Shown one piece after another: positions 24,842-33,118 of a DNA stretch of 64,000 nt. The position numbers and the translations under genes are program-made. The stretch lies in the NCBI GenBank assembly GCA_040757295.1, contig JBFLXH010000001.1:1-64000 (forward strand). Direction: 5' to 3'. Positions within the stretch are counted from its first letter, which is position 1. Every line of letters begins with the position of its first letter. Source of the stretch: JAGXSE01 sp040757295. GTDB lineage: Bacteria > Bacillota > PH28-bin88. The notes beneath the pieces were generated by a model. The model did no database searches. It was not told the origin of the DNA and was given only the letters and a program-made list of their open reading frames with translations.

Positions 24842-24960
24842 TTCCATCCCTCCTGCTAAAATTAAGTTTATAAAGATAAACCTTTTTGATCAGCTTCACC
24901 CACATGATGCCGAAAAAAAGGGATTCCTGCGGGCATTCGAACCATGGACAGCAGAGAATC

Positions 24961-24999
24961 TAAAAATCCAACACCAAATGGGAAAACACTGGTGTTGGA
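24961..24999 (-). terminator. Terminator upstream of the oxidoreductase operon
   Basis: Perfect 10-bp inverted repeat TCCAACACCA (24967-24976)/TGGTGTTGGA (24990-24999) followed on the minus strand by TTTTTAG. It ends the transcript coming from the decayed genes at 25.1-25.8 kb, so the operon needs its own promoter between 24842 and 24960. Confidence 0.75.
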
Positions 25000-25062
25000 C
25001 TACATTTAACCGATAATGCTGCCCTTTAAATGTCTTCCAAACAGGTAGTACGGAGTTTTTGT

Positions 25063-25261
25063 TCACATCTGCCGGTCAGTTGCAAAAACGACAACTCCTT
25101 CTCCGGTCTTGGCGCCGATATGGGTATGCAAGCTGTTGACGGGAAAATATAAAAATTTCCAACCCAGGATGCCCCTGTTCAACTAATTGCTGCCGCAACT
25201 TTTTGATCAGAATCATCCCTTCCTTATCGCAAGCCAAGTGCTGCTCAGCCGGTAACAGCAC
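25063..25261 (-). pseudogene. Frameshifted remnant, possibly a DegV-type C-terminus
   Basis: On the minus strand a frame carries DKEGMILIKKLRQQLVEQ and ends within GLEIFIF. A one-base shift then gives HTHIGAKTGEGVVVFA and a stop at 25063. Together these resemble the end of DegV-like fatty-acid-binding proteins (helix, strand, then IGxHTGPG). No complete frame exists. The family assignment is tentative; the frameshifted nature is the clearer point. Confidence 0.3.
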
Positions 25262-25521
25262 TTCCCTCAGCTAACAATTATCATATTGCGCATGATATCA
25301 GTCTTGACTTGGTAGAACCTGCTCCCTTATACTCCTTATCCAGGTTAAAATGTTATTTAGCTGAATTTGTTTTGAGTTAATTATAAGCTAGACCTTTAAA
25401 AAACACAATATATGGGCAGCATCCGCCAAAAAATTGGATCCCCTTAGAGCTATTTTCCTAACGCCTGTTTTCCAGAGCCTTCCGCAAAACTTCAATGTAC
25501 CTCGCCAACACAATCTCCCAA

Positions 25522-25787
25522 TTAATACATGCCGTACCCGTCCCGCAGGATGTAAGAGACCTCCTGCAAGAGGGCAAGGGATTTCTCGATTGCGGCTCCC
25601 CCGTCTAAGTTCAGCAGGCAGCAGCGGGCGGGGGCCAGCCAAGCCCGGGACAGGAGCAGCTTTTTATCAACACCTCGTCCGACCAGGTAGTCCCACATCT
25701 CTTCCAGCCGGTTTACCATGGTGGCGGCGGATTCTCCCTCCAGTTCGTGGGTTATGGTGGGGGTGATGCCCCAGGAGATAATCCCGC
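25522..25787 (-). pseudogene. C-terminal fragment of a UROD/MetE-like methyltransferase
   Basis: About 88 residues in frame read GIISWGITPTITHELEGES, MWDYLVGRGVDKKLLLSRAW and LALLQEVSYILRDG. This is the C-terminal pattern of methionine-synthase-II/uroporphyrinogen-decarboxylase-like proteins, where G-x-x-WGIVPT and a terminal coiled helix are conserved. The usual Cys-Gly zinc segment (TPSCGLG) reads APARCCLL here. The upstream part is missing: the frame meets a fragment of the double-hairpin repeat at 25788. It is a broken gene. Confidence 0.55.
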
Positions 25788-25822
25788 TATGATAATGCAA
25801 TTTTATCCCCTTGCCGAGTATA
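25788..25822. repeat. Partial copy of the double-hairpin repeat
   Basis: The right half of the second hairpin (ATGATAATGCAATTTTAT then CTTGCCGAGTAT) matches 44839-44871 almost exactly. The left arm and first hairpin are absent. It abuts the broken UROD/MetE-like gene. Confidence 0.75.
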
Positions 25823-25854
25823 TCTCCACCGAACTGTAGCTGTTGGCGCTACCG

Positions 25855-26715
25855 TCAAGGACGAGTGGTAAAGGAAAGCTCGGAGCCATCTACCACCGTG
25901 GGGCCGTATTTCAGCTGGGCCTTGAAGTAGTAGGTGGTGTTCCGTCTAAGGCCCTTGATTGTCTCAGCATAGGTGCCAGAGCCAGCCTTGTCCACCCAAC
26001 GGGTGTAGGCGTAACCGCCACCGGACGGCCTGTAGGCAAACCGCACCTGGCCAGAGGCGTAACCTTTAAAGTCGTAGGCCATGATCAGGGTGGCCCTGTT
26101 CTTGGTGATATTGGTGGCGTCCATGGTAGCAACCGAAGGCGGCTCCCCTTCGGGCGGTTCTTGCGGCGGAGGCGGCTCCCCTTCGGGCGGTTCTTGCGGC
26201 GGAGGCGGCTCCCCTTCTGGCGGTTCTGACGGCTGGCCCGAGCCGGAAGCTTTGCTGGGAACGCCTCCAGAAACAGGATAGCCATCCGGAAACGGCCCTA
26301 TGGTGGGCAGATGCCGGTCGGTTACGAAATAGTAGGTGCTGTTATCTCTTGTGGTAAAAATGATGTGCTTCGGCTCATCGACGCGGTAAATGTAAAAACC
26401 TCCCCAGGGATCCGAAAGGCCTCCCCAAGCAATGCCGCTCTCATTCATTACCGCCTTGATCGTTCCGTCTGCGTCGGAGTTGTCTTCCGTGGGCAGCTCG
26501 CTTTTTTCGGCATAGTACAAGTCCACAACCGTCTTCATCGACCGGAGACCGGCCAGCGCAGCGGTTTCTCTGGCCTTGTCGGACTGCCTTGTAAATTGCG
26601 GCAGAGCGGTGGCTACGATAATGCTGATAATAGCCCCGACCACCATTAGTTCGATCAGCGTAAAACCTTTCTCGCTATGTATGTTAAGCGGAAGCAAACG
26701 AAATCGTCTTAACAC
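25855..26715 (-). CDS. Type IV pilin-like protein with Pro-rich repeats and fibronectin-like C-terminus
   Basis: This 286-residue prepilin has the class III signal GFTLIELMVVG after a short basic leader, so it would be cut by prepilin peptidase after Gly. A pilin head (about 45-160) is followed by tandem 11-residue PPEGEPPPPQE units and a C-terminal domain of about 90 residues with fibronectin-III character (TLIMAYDFKGYASGQVRF, TYYFKAQLKYG). Such an appended domain is unusual for a pilin and suggests a tip or adhesion role. GTG at 26715 is chosen because AGGGGTGGG lies upstream; the frame is open to 26802. No assembly genes are nearby. Confidence 0.75.
   Translation of the reverse strand: MLRRFRLLPLNIHSEKGFTLIELMVVGAIISIIVATALPQFTRQSDKARETAALAGLRSMKTVVDLYYAEKSELPTEDNSDADGTIKAVMNESGIAWGGLSDPWGGFYIYRVDEPKHIIFTTRDNSTYYFVTDRHLPTIGPFPDGYPVSGGVPSKASGSGQPSEPPEGEPPPPQEPPEGEPPPPQEPPEGEPPSVATMDATNITKNRATLIMAYDFKGYASGQVRFAYRPSGGGYAYTRWVDKAGSGTYAETIKGLRRNTTYYFKAQLKYGPTVVDGSELSFTTRP
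26138..26226. repeat. 33-bp in-frame tandem repeat inside the pilin gene
   Basis: Two full and one partial 33-bp units (26138-26170, 26171-26203, 26204 on) encode the 11-residue Pro/Glu-rich unit. Units are nearly identical, so copy number may vary between strains. This is coding sequence, not a CRISPR. Confidence 0.85.
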
Positions 26716-27181
26716 GCGATTACCCACCCCTTTTTCGACAGCAGGTTTCCGATCATCCGCCGGATCGGAAGTTAAGCGTAAACCTTCCATGCAGTTGGGC
26801 ACGGTATTCCCTACCTGTGCTCATACTGCCTGGGTGGCGTGGTAACGGAACAATCGATCCTTCCCAGCCATCTTATAGGAAGACGCTTACTGCGCGAAGA
26901 AGTTGGCATCTTCTTTTTTAAGGATTTTCTGCTTATAGTGCCGGAGGGAAAGGATAGTAACCCGGAAGATGTCACCAACTTGGCGCAGTAGCAAAAGGTC
27001 TGATTGGCTCGGAAGTAAGCGATATCCCTCCGAAATTGCTATTTTTTATTCTACATTTTTCCTCGTCCTTCCTCCTTGCCATAGGAAAGTTTAAAGCACA
27101 AACGTAAAAGGCAAACCCTCAGGGCAGTATGGCTAGACAGAACGCCCGTCTGAGGGGCAGGATGGGCCTGACGGAAAGGCT
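26716..27181. other. Non-coding region with a large inverted repeat
   Basis: No gene recognised. Arms at 26890-26913 and 26965-26988 are imperfect inverted repeats (CTGCGC...CATCTTC against GAAGATG...GCGCAG) around a 51-base middle, with a T run inside the left part. It could be a structured RNA or a remnant of a mobile end. Another stem, CCCTCAG/CTGAGGG, is near 27116-27160. Confidence 0.4.
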
Positions 27182-27391
27182 CTAAGCACGCAAAAACGCG
27201 CAAGACAACGCAGGGGGGTTAGGATCGATTGGGGGTTCGGCTTGAATACGGATGAAAATGCCCAAAGACGGGGTGCCCTTGGAGGAAATTGGTATTTGTG
27301 TCGAATCTAAATAACGTGATTGTAGGGACCGGACGCATAGATCAAGATAGACCAAAATCTTTTTGATTATCTCCGGGGATTCGTAGCCAGA
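27182..27391 (-). pseudogene. IS91-like transposase C-terminal remnant
   Basis: In frame on the minus strand, ESPEIIKKILVYLDLC closely resembles the last helix of IS91-type transposases and the relic at 41342-41528 (ESPETIKKILLHLNLW). A low-complexity tail with DPNPPA follows to the stop. Zinc-ribbon and catalytic Tyr regions are absent. It lies just left of the GC-rich modABC block. Confidence 0.45.
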
Positions 27392-27749
27392 CAAGTTCCA
27401 AGTCTCTGCCTGGTGGCAAATGTGAGGAGGTATGGGGTTGAAAGATGCAATCCGTCCCCGCAATCAAACTTGCTACAACCTACAACGGCAAATCCGGCCT
27501 CCTTATTGCGGCCATATGGGAACAATGGTACAATGTAACCGTCGAGTTTATTGAACAAGATAAACCTTTCCGAGCCCATGGACCTAAAGGAAACCATGGT
27601 TGATGGGCCGCCGTTATGGCCGGGGTATAACTGGAAACGGTTATGCCTTCCAGATGCGAAAAGGAAAGCTCTCGGGCGTGGCTCAAACACCGGCCCCTGT
27701 ACTTTTCGCGCTGGGGTCGGTTTTATTTTTGGAAAAGGAGGCCGGGACT
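27392..27749. other. Region upstream of modA without a recognised gene
   Basis: Open frames here on both strands show no family pattern. I looked for a Moco/Tuco riboswitch and for a sigma54 promoter upstream of modA and recognised neither. Confidence 0.4.
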
Positions 27750-28607
27750 TTGCAGCCCAGACTATGTGCCAGCCGGCTAAGGGGTGCCGGAGGGAGTTGC
27801 CGTAAGGAGACAAAGAATGCAGGAATACACCAGCTGTGGACAGCTGTCCTGCTGCTGGCGGTTTTTTTGGTTGGGACAGGCTGTACCCGGGGGAAGGAGC
27901 AAGTCCAGCCGCCCACTTTGACCGTTGCCGCCGCTTCCGACCTGGTCCTAGCCTTTTCGGAAATTGCCCGGGAATTTGAACGGATGACAGGGGCCAAGGT
28001 GGTGCTGGTTTTCGGTTCTACCGGAAAGCTGGCCCAGCAAATTGAGAACGGGGCCCCCTATGATGTTTTTGCTGCCGCCGATATCCAGTTTATCCGGGGT
28101 TTAGAGGCCAAAACCAGGGTGGATGCCGCTACAACCAGGCATTATGCCAACGGTAGGGTGGGCATCGCCACCACGGTCAAAGGCGGTCTTGCACCTGATA
28201 ATCTTGCCGATCTACTGGATCCCGTCTATAAAAAAATCGCCATCGCCAACCCGGAACACGCTCCCTACGGCCGTGCGGCCCGGGAGGCCCTGGAATCCGC
28301 CGGATTGTGGCACCAGCTGCAGGACCGGCTGGTTTATGCCGGTAACATCCAGGAGGCCTTTACCCTGGTGACCAGCGGCAATGCGGAGGCTGGCCTGGTA
28401 GCCATATCCGTGGCCGCTAACGACCCGCAAGTACGGTTTGTCCTCGTGGATAGTGCCATGCACAGGCCATTGATCCAGGCCATGGCGGTGGTCAGCAATT
28501 CAGAACACCCGGACCTGGCCGGACGCTTTATACAATACGTCACCTCCCCGCAAGGCTGGGAAGTGCTGCTCCGATACGGATTTGAGGCACCGGAGGAAGG
28601 CCGATGA
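27750..28607 (+). CDS. modA: Molybdate ABC transporter substrate-binding lipoprotein ModA
   Basis: A 285-residue molybdate/tungstate-binding protein. It has a hydrophobic export segment with lipobox VGTGC, then the ModA start LTVAAASDLVLAFSEIA, the anion site FGSTGKLAQQI and the lower motif APYGRAAREALE. TTG at 27750 is chosen because an exact AAAAGGAGG lies 8 bases upstream; this gives an unusually long basic leader of about 28 residues. A second good site, AAGGAG at 27804, sits before an ATG at 27817 that is out of frame, so a start-region frameshift is also possible. It overlaps modB by 4 bases. Confidence 0.85.
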   Translation: MQPRLCASRLRGAGGSCRKETKNAGIHQLWTAVLLLAVFLVGTGCTRGKEQVQPPTLTVAAASDLVLAFSEIAREFERMTGAKVVLVFGSTGKLAQQIENGAPYDVFAAADIQFIRGLEAKTRVDAATTRHYANGRVGIATTVKGGLAPDNLADLLDPVYKKIAIANPEHAPYGRAAREALESAGLWHQLQDRLVYAGNIQEAFTLVTSGNAEAGLVAISVAANDPQVRFVLVDSAMHRPLIQAMAVVSNSEHPDLAGRFIQYVTSPQGWEVLLRYGFEAPEEGR

Positions 28608-29281
28608 ATAAGCTGGATCTGTTTCCCTTGATGTTATCCCTGCGGGTTGCCGGTATCGCCACCATGCTGGCTGTACTGGCCGGACTTCCTTTGGCCTGGT
28701 ATCTGGCCAGGCAGCGGGGCAGGCTGGCGGATTTGCTGGATTCGCTGATTACCCTGCCTCTGGTTTTGCCTCCCACTGTACTGGGGTATTATCTGTTGGT
28801 GGCCCTTGGCCGCCAGAGTCCCATTGGGCATTTTCTGGAGCAGCAGTTCGGCCTGACCCTGGTTTTTACCCCCAGGGGAGCAGTCATCGCCGCCTGTGTG
28901 GCTTCCATACCCTATTTTATCAAAAGCGCCCGGGCGGCACTGGAGGGGGTGGGCCGGGATCTGGTGGATGCCGCCCGCACCCTGGGCCGTACCGAAGGGG
29001 AGATTTTTTGGGCCATTATTGTACCTATTGCCTGGCGGGGATTGGCAGCGGGAGGGGTGCTTACCTTTGCCCGTGCCCTGGGGGACTTTGGGACCACCCT
29101 GATGGTAGCGGGGGGTATTCCTGGGCGGACCCTGACCATGCCTATAGCCATCTACAATTCCATTCTGGCGGGTGACCGGGGGATGGCTAATTTGTTGGTA
29201 GCGGTGATGACCCTGGCGGCGCTGGCGGTTATTTTTACCCTGAACCGACTGCAGCGCTCTTTCATCAGAGGACGGGACTAA
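28604..29281 (+). CDS. modB: Molybdate ABC transporter permease ModB
   Basis: A 225-residue permease with about five to six membrane helices. It carries the ABC-permease EAA loop (AARTLGRTEGEIFWAIIVP) and ModB-typical TLPLVLPPTVLGYYLL and ARALGDFGTTLMVAG. ATG overlaps the modA stop (ATGA), so the two are coupled. It forms the channel for molybdate taken up by ModA. Confidence 0.92.
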   Translation: MNKLDLFPLMLSLRVAGIATMLAVLAGLPLAWYLARQRGRLADLLDSLITLPLVLPPTVLGYYLLVALGRQSPIGHFLEQQFGLTLVFTPRGAVIAACVASIPYFIKSARAALEGVGRDLVDAARTLGRTEGEIFWAIIVPIAWRGLAAGGVLTFARALGDFGTTLMVAGGIPGRTLTMPIAIYNSILAGDRGMANLLVAVMTLAALAVIFTLNRLQRSFIRGRD

Positions 29282-29303
29282 ATCCCACCGGGAGGCTGGT
29301 TGG

Positions 29304-30428
29304 ATGCTGGAAGTGGACATCAAGAAGAACTTGCCCGGATTTGCCATCAGGGCTTCCTTTTCCTCCGGCCCTGGGGTGCTGGGGATGCTTGGGCCATCCG
29401 GCTGTGGCAAGAGCATGACTTTAAAATGTATTGCCGGCCTGGTTACGCCCGATGCCGGGCGCATTATGTTAAACCGGCGGGTGCTGCTGGACACCAGCAG
29501 GGGCATCAATGTTCCCCCACAGGAGCGGCGGGTGGGGATGCTGTTCCAGCATTATGCCCTGTTTCCCCATTTGACGGTAAAGGAGAACGTGGCCTTTGGA
29601 TTGAAACACCTGTCCCGCCCCTCCCGGGAACAGCGGGTGGAACAGTTGCTGGCCCTTACCCGGTTGAGTGACTATGCCCACCGGTTGCCCCATCAGCTTT
29701 CCGGCGGGCAGCAGCAGCGGGTGGCCCTGGCCAGGGCGCTGGCCCCGGAACCGGAGCTGTTGCTACTGGACGAGCCCTTTGCGGCACTGGATAGCCAGGT
29801 GAAGGGGCGGTTGGAGCGCGAGTTGATGACCCTGCAGCCGCAGTACATGGGCATGGCGGTGATGGTTAGTCATAACCTGGAGGAGGTATACCGTCTGTGT
29901 TCCCGGATTGCCGTCTTTGCCGACGGAACGGTTTTGCAGGTCGGCGACAAAGAGCAAGTGGTGAAAAGGCCAGCCAGCCGTACCGTAGCGAGGATTATCG
30001 GGGTAAAAAACCTGTTTGAGGGCATTCTGGTTGCATCGACGGCGGCACAGTGGGAAGTAGATGTGCCGGAGTTGGGGGTGAGGCTGAAGGTTCGGGGTGA
30101 ACCTGACGCTCCTCCCGCTAAGGCGGGTGGGCCCGTGGTGGTGGGTATTCGTCCGGCGGACATCCTCGTGGAAATGGACGGGGGGGACGGCACCCATGAG
30201 TCTTTCTCCGGTAAAACCTCCAATTATTGCGCTGCCCATGTGGTGCAGGTGCTGGAGGGCATTGACCGCTGCACCATTTTCCTGCGGGTGGCCGGCGGTG
30301 CCGCCAGGGAAGACGACTACCATCTGCAGGCGGACCTGCCCCGTGGTGCAGGCGCCTGCCCGGCACCGGGCCAGCAATGCAGGGTTTATCTTCCCCCGGA
30401 CAGATTAATGTTGTTGGAAGACAGGTAG
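29304..30428 (+). CDS. modC: Molybdate ABC transporter ATPase ModC
   Basis: A 374-residue ATPase. Walker A is GPSGCGKSM, the signature is LSGGQQQRVALARAL and Walker B is LLLLDEPFAALD. The C-terminal 120 residues form a Mop/TOBE-like oxyanion regulatory domain (GIRPADILV). Starts at ATG 29304 after GGGAGG. It supplies energy for molybdate uptake, which the island's molybdopterin enzyme would need, though the two loci are 8 kb apart. Confidence 0.92.
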   Translation: MLEVDIKKNLPGFAIRASFSSGPGVLGMLGPSGCGKSMTLKCIAGLVTPDAGRIMLNRRVLLDTSRGINVPPQERRVGMLFQHYALFPHLTVKENVAFGLKHLSRPSREQRVEQLLALTRLSDYAHRLPHQLSGGQQQRVALARALAPEPELLLLDEPFAALDSQVKGRLERELMTLQPQYMGMAVMVSHNLEEVYRLCSRIAVFADGTVLQVGDKEQVVKRPASRTVARIIGVKNLFEGILVASTAAQWEVDVPELGVRLKVRGEPDAPPAKAGGPVVVGIRPADILVEMDGGDGTHESFSGKTSNYCAAHVVQVLEGIDRCTIFLRVAGGAAREDDYHLQADLPRGAGACPAPGQQCRVYLPPDRLMLLEDR

Positions 30429-30429
30429 A

Positions 30430-30573
30430 ATGGATACCGCTTCCTACTCTCTGGAATACCTGGCAGCCTGGAGCAGTAGGCAGGAAGACCCCAGGCTGAT
30501 CCTGAAGGCCGGGGAGTTAATCCAGAAGACAGTGGCAGCGGTCAAAAATTATGGCATGGGTACTACCACTTAA
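30430..30573 (+). CDS. Short protein of 47 residues coupled to modC
   Basis: ATG at 30430 lies one base after the modC stop and the frame ends at TAA 30571. The product (MDTASYSLEYLAAWSSRQ, then LILKAGELIQKTVAAV) looks like an amphipathic helical start of a longer protein. I recognise no family. The sequence after the stop leads into a dispersed repeat, so it may be the truncated N-terminus of a fourth mod-operon gene. Confidence 0.4.
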   Translation: MDTASYSLEYLAAWSSRQEDPRLILKAGELIQKTVAAVKNYGMGTTT

Positions 30574-30640
30574 ACGTTCAAAAATGCTCTGCTTCATACG
30601 CTTTGAAAAAAAATACAGCTACACCGCCATTGGCCTGTAT

Positions 30641-30756
30641 ACGGTTTATCGTCTCGAAGTATTCTGAATTCTGACTGCTGCCCTGAAAATAGCTTGTCAT
30701 ATTTTTTCATCCCTCTGATGGTGCCGCGATAAGCGGCGTGGGGAATTCTGAATACC
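30641..30756 (-). repeat. About 115-bp dispersed intergenic repeat, copy 1
   Basis: The reverse complement matches 57919-58034: shared blocks include TATTCAGAATTC, CACGCCGCTTATCGCGGC and TATGACAAGCTATTTTCAG, and the end CTTCGAGACGATAAAC. It contains a small hairpin GCCGC/GCGGC. It lies between modC and glmS. The other copy lies in the ilv operon, between ilvD and ilvE. Confidence 0.85.
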
Positions 30757-30846
30757 TAAATAGAAACTATCTAGTTTTTTATATCTGTTCCTAAATTCTG
30801 AGCAGAATTGATGAATAGGATTGAATTGTCTACATCCTATAGTCTC

Positions 30847-32673
30847 CTACTCAACAGTGACCGACTTTGCCAGGTTCCTTGGTTTATCAACATCGCAGTC
30901 CCGGTAGACGGCGGCGTAGTAGGCCAGAAGCTGCAAGGGCACGACGGTAAGGACCGGTGTGATTAGGGGGTTGGCCTCTGGCAAGTAGAAGACTTCGTCC
31001 ACTGCCTTGGCGATTTCCTTGTTCCCGGGCAGGGTGATGGCGGTGACATGGGCGCCCCGGGCCTTGACCTCGGTGATGTTGCTGATCATTTTGTCATAGA
31101 GATCGGGTTGGGTGGCCAGGGCAATTACCGGCACTCCTTCAATGATGAGGGCCAGGGTGCCGTGTTTTAGCTCGCCGGCAGCATAGGCCTCAGCATGGAT
31201 ATAGGAAATTTCCTTCAATTTCAGTGAACCTTCTAAGGCTACGGCATAGTCCAGGCCCCGGCCGATGAAGAAAGTGTCCTCCCATTGAGACATTCTTTCT
31301 GCCCATTTCTTAATGGAGGATTCGTGGGCCAGCACATCATGGACCTGCTGGGGGAGGTTCTGCAATGCCTTTGTCAGTTCTATGGCTGTCTCTGGAGTAA
31401 TAGTCCCCCTAGCCTGACCTAGGAAGCCGGCCAGGAGGTACATTGCCTCCAGCTGGGTTACATAAGCCTTGGTGGAGGCTACGGCTATTTCCGGCCCGGC
31501 CATAGTATAGATGACATCATGGGCTTCCCGAGCAATGGAGCTCCCCACCACGTTGGTGACCGCAACTATCCGGGAGCCTCGCAGTTTGGCGGCCCTTAAA
31601 CCAGCCAAGGTATCTGCAGTTTCACCCGACTGGCTGATGATCACTGTTAAGGTATTCTCATCTACCAGGGGATCCCGGTAGCGGAACTCGGAGGCAATGT
31701 CCACTTCCACCGGCATCCGTACCAGTTTTTCGATGATGTACTTGCCAACCATCCCGGCATGAGCGGCAGTCCCGCAGGCCACGACAGCCACCTTGTGCAG
31801 GGAGCGGACCTGTTCCGGAGTAAGTCTTACTTCTGGCAAAAGGACCGTGCCGTCTTCTTTCACCCTTCCGCCAATGGTATCCCGCAGGGCTCGGGGCTGC
31901 TCATGGATCTCCTTTAACATAAAGTGAGGATACCCGGCCTTTTCGGCTGCCTGCAGGTCCCACTGTACATGGAAGGGTTCCCTGGCAACCAGCTGGCCGT
32001 TTTTATCATAAATGGTCGCCTCTTCGGCGGTAAGCACTGCTACTTCGTGGTCTTCCAGGATAAGGGTATCCCGGGTATGGTTTAGCAAAGCCGGAATGTC
32101 GGAAGCAAGGAAGTTTTCTCCCTGGCCCAAGCCAATAATCAGAGGGCTATCTTTTCGCACCACTACAATTTTTCCAGGATCATGGGCGCACAAAACTGCC
32201 ATGGCATAGGAGCCTTCCAATCTGGCTACTGCTTGCCGAACGGCAGCCAAAAGGTCGCCCTGGTAAAACTGCTCGACAAGGTGAGGCAAGACTTCGGTAT
32301 CGGTTTCAGAGCGGAAGGAATGGCCCTGCTCAACCAGCCATTCCTTCAGGGGCTGGAAGTTTTCGATAATTCCGTTATGGACAACAGCGATTTGCCCTTG
32401 GCAATCCAAATGGGGATGAGCATTGCTGTCTGATGGCTTTCCATGGGTAGCCCACCGGGTATGGCCAATCCCGGTACTGCCTTTAGGCGTATCACCATTT
32501 AAAGCGTCGGCCAGTGAACCAAGTTTTCCTTCCCTCTTTACTACTTTCAGCTGCTGGTCTTCCATCGCAACGATCCCTGCAGAATCATAGCCTCTATATT
32601 CCAACTTTTTTAGACCCTCCAGCAAAATTGGGGCAGCCTGCTGGTGGCCTACATAACCAACGATACCGCACAT
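30847..32673 (-). CDS. glmS: Glutamine-fructose-6-phosphate aminotransferase GlmS
   Basis: A 608-residue enzyme that makes glucosamine-6-phosphate, the first step to UDP-GlcNAc and peptidoglycan. The N-terminal nucleophile Cys follows Met (MCGIVGYVG), the glutamine site is RWATHGKPSDSNAHPH, and two SIS domains (about 290-430 and 460-600) carry SQSGETADT. The C-terminus LAKSVTVE is family-typical. ATG at 32673 is chosen over GTG 32682 because Cys must be residue 2 and GGGAG is then 9 bases upstream. A glmS ribozyme lies upstream and controls it. Confidence 0.95.
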   Translation of the reverse strand: MCGIVGYVGHQQAAPILLEGLKKLEYRGYDSAGIVAMEDQQLKVVKREGKLGSLADALNGDTPKGSTGIGHTRWATHGKPSDSNAHPHLDCQGQIAVVHNGIIENFQPLKEWLVEQGHSFRSETDTEVLPHLVEQFYQGDLLAAVRQAVARLEGSYAMAVLCAHDPGKIVVVRKDSPLIIGLGQGENFLASDIPALLNHTRDTLILEDHEVAVLTAEEATIYDKNGQLVAREPFHVQWDLQAAEKAGYPHFMLKEIHEQPRALRDTIGGRVKEDGTVLLPEVRLTPEQVRSLHKVAVVACGTAAHAGMVGKYIIEKLVRMPVEVDIASEFRYRDPLVDENTLTVIISQSGETADTLAGLRAAKLRGSRIVAVTNVVGSSIAREAHDVIYTMAGPEIAVASTKAYVTQLEAMYLLAGFLGQARGTITPETAIELTKALQNLPQQVHDVLAHESSIKKWAERMSQWEDTFFIGRGLDYAVALEGSLKLKEISYIHAEAYAAGELKHGTLALIIEGVPVIALATQPDLYDKMISNITEVKARGAHVTAITLPGNKEIAKAVDEVFYLPEANPLITPVLTVVPLQLLAYYAAVYRDCDVDKPRNLAKSVTVE

Positions 32674-32854
32674 GGGCTTCACTCCCTTTGGGGTTATTAT
32701 GTCAAAAAACTAGTTATTAGAAGAACAAAATCTTCCTTGAAAGACTCTTTTATATGGTTGATTTTGTTGAAACACATTACGGAAATTATGACTTCTCCAC
32801 ATTTTTTAAACAAGTATAATTTCCTATGTGTTATAAAAAAGGTCACCAACACCC

Positions 32855-32995
32855 TTTGTCGCCGGGATTGCTCCCGGAATTTGTGGTGTTTTTTCGGCCT
32901 GACCGGGCCGAGGGGCACCCGCCGATTTTCGATAAACCCCTACCTCGTCAACCACTCCGGTAAAAAAACTGGGCCGGATGGTTCAGGCGCTTATT
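32855..32995 (-). ncRNA. glmS ribozyme (GlcN6P-activated self-cleaving RNA)
   Basis: On the minus strand the sequence holds the diagnostic elements in order: AGCGCC at 32991-32986, GACGAGG at 32949-32943, GGGGTTTATCGAAAATCGGC, and GTGCCCCTCGGCC with closing stems. In the known class, cleavage is just 5' of the G of AGCGCC, here between 32991 and 32990, when glucosamine-6-phosphate binds. It sits about 180 bases before glmS, within its leader. Confidence 0.93.
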
Positions 32996-33118
32996 GGCCG
33001 CTAACTGGCTCTCAATAAATCACCCCTTTCTTAGCTTCTGTCAAAACCGGCATCACCTCCTCATAGGAAGAGTAGACGTATTTAAGAAAAAAAGGTTCCC
33101 CACTACAAAGCAGAGGGC

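Noticed and set aside
26138..26226. Short tandem repeats that could be mistaken for a CRISPR array
   Set aside because: Units are directly adjacent with no spacers, are 33 bp long and encode an in-frame Pro/Glu-rich repeat in a pilin gene.
27101..27160. GGCAAACC with nearby stems, resembling the start of a c-di-GMP-I riboswitch
   Set aside because: The second conserved part (GACGCAAAGCC-like with its receptor) is missing and no matching gene follows on the same strand.
27392..27749. Possible Moco/Tuco riboswitch before modA
   Set aside because: Only generic GC hairpins are visible; the conserved Moco core could not be identified.
27551..27817. Frameshift in modA, suggested by AAGGAG and an out-of-frame ATG at 27817
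   Set aside because: TTG at 27750 with an exact AAAAGGAGG gives an intact frame, so a frameshift is not needed; it remains a possibility.
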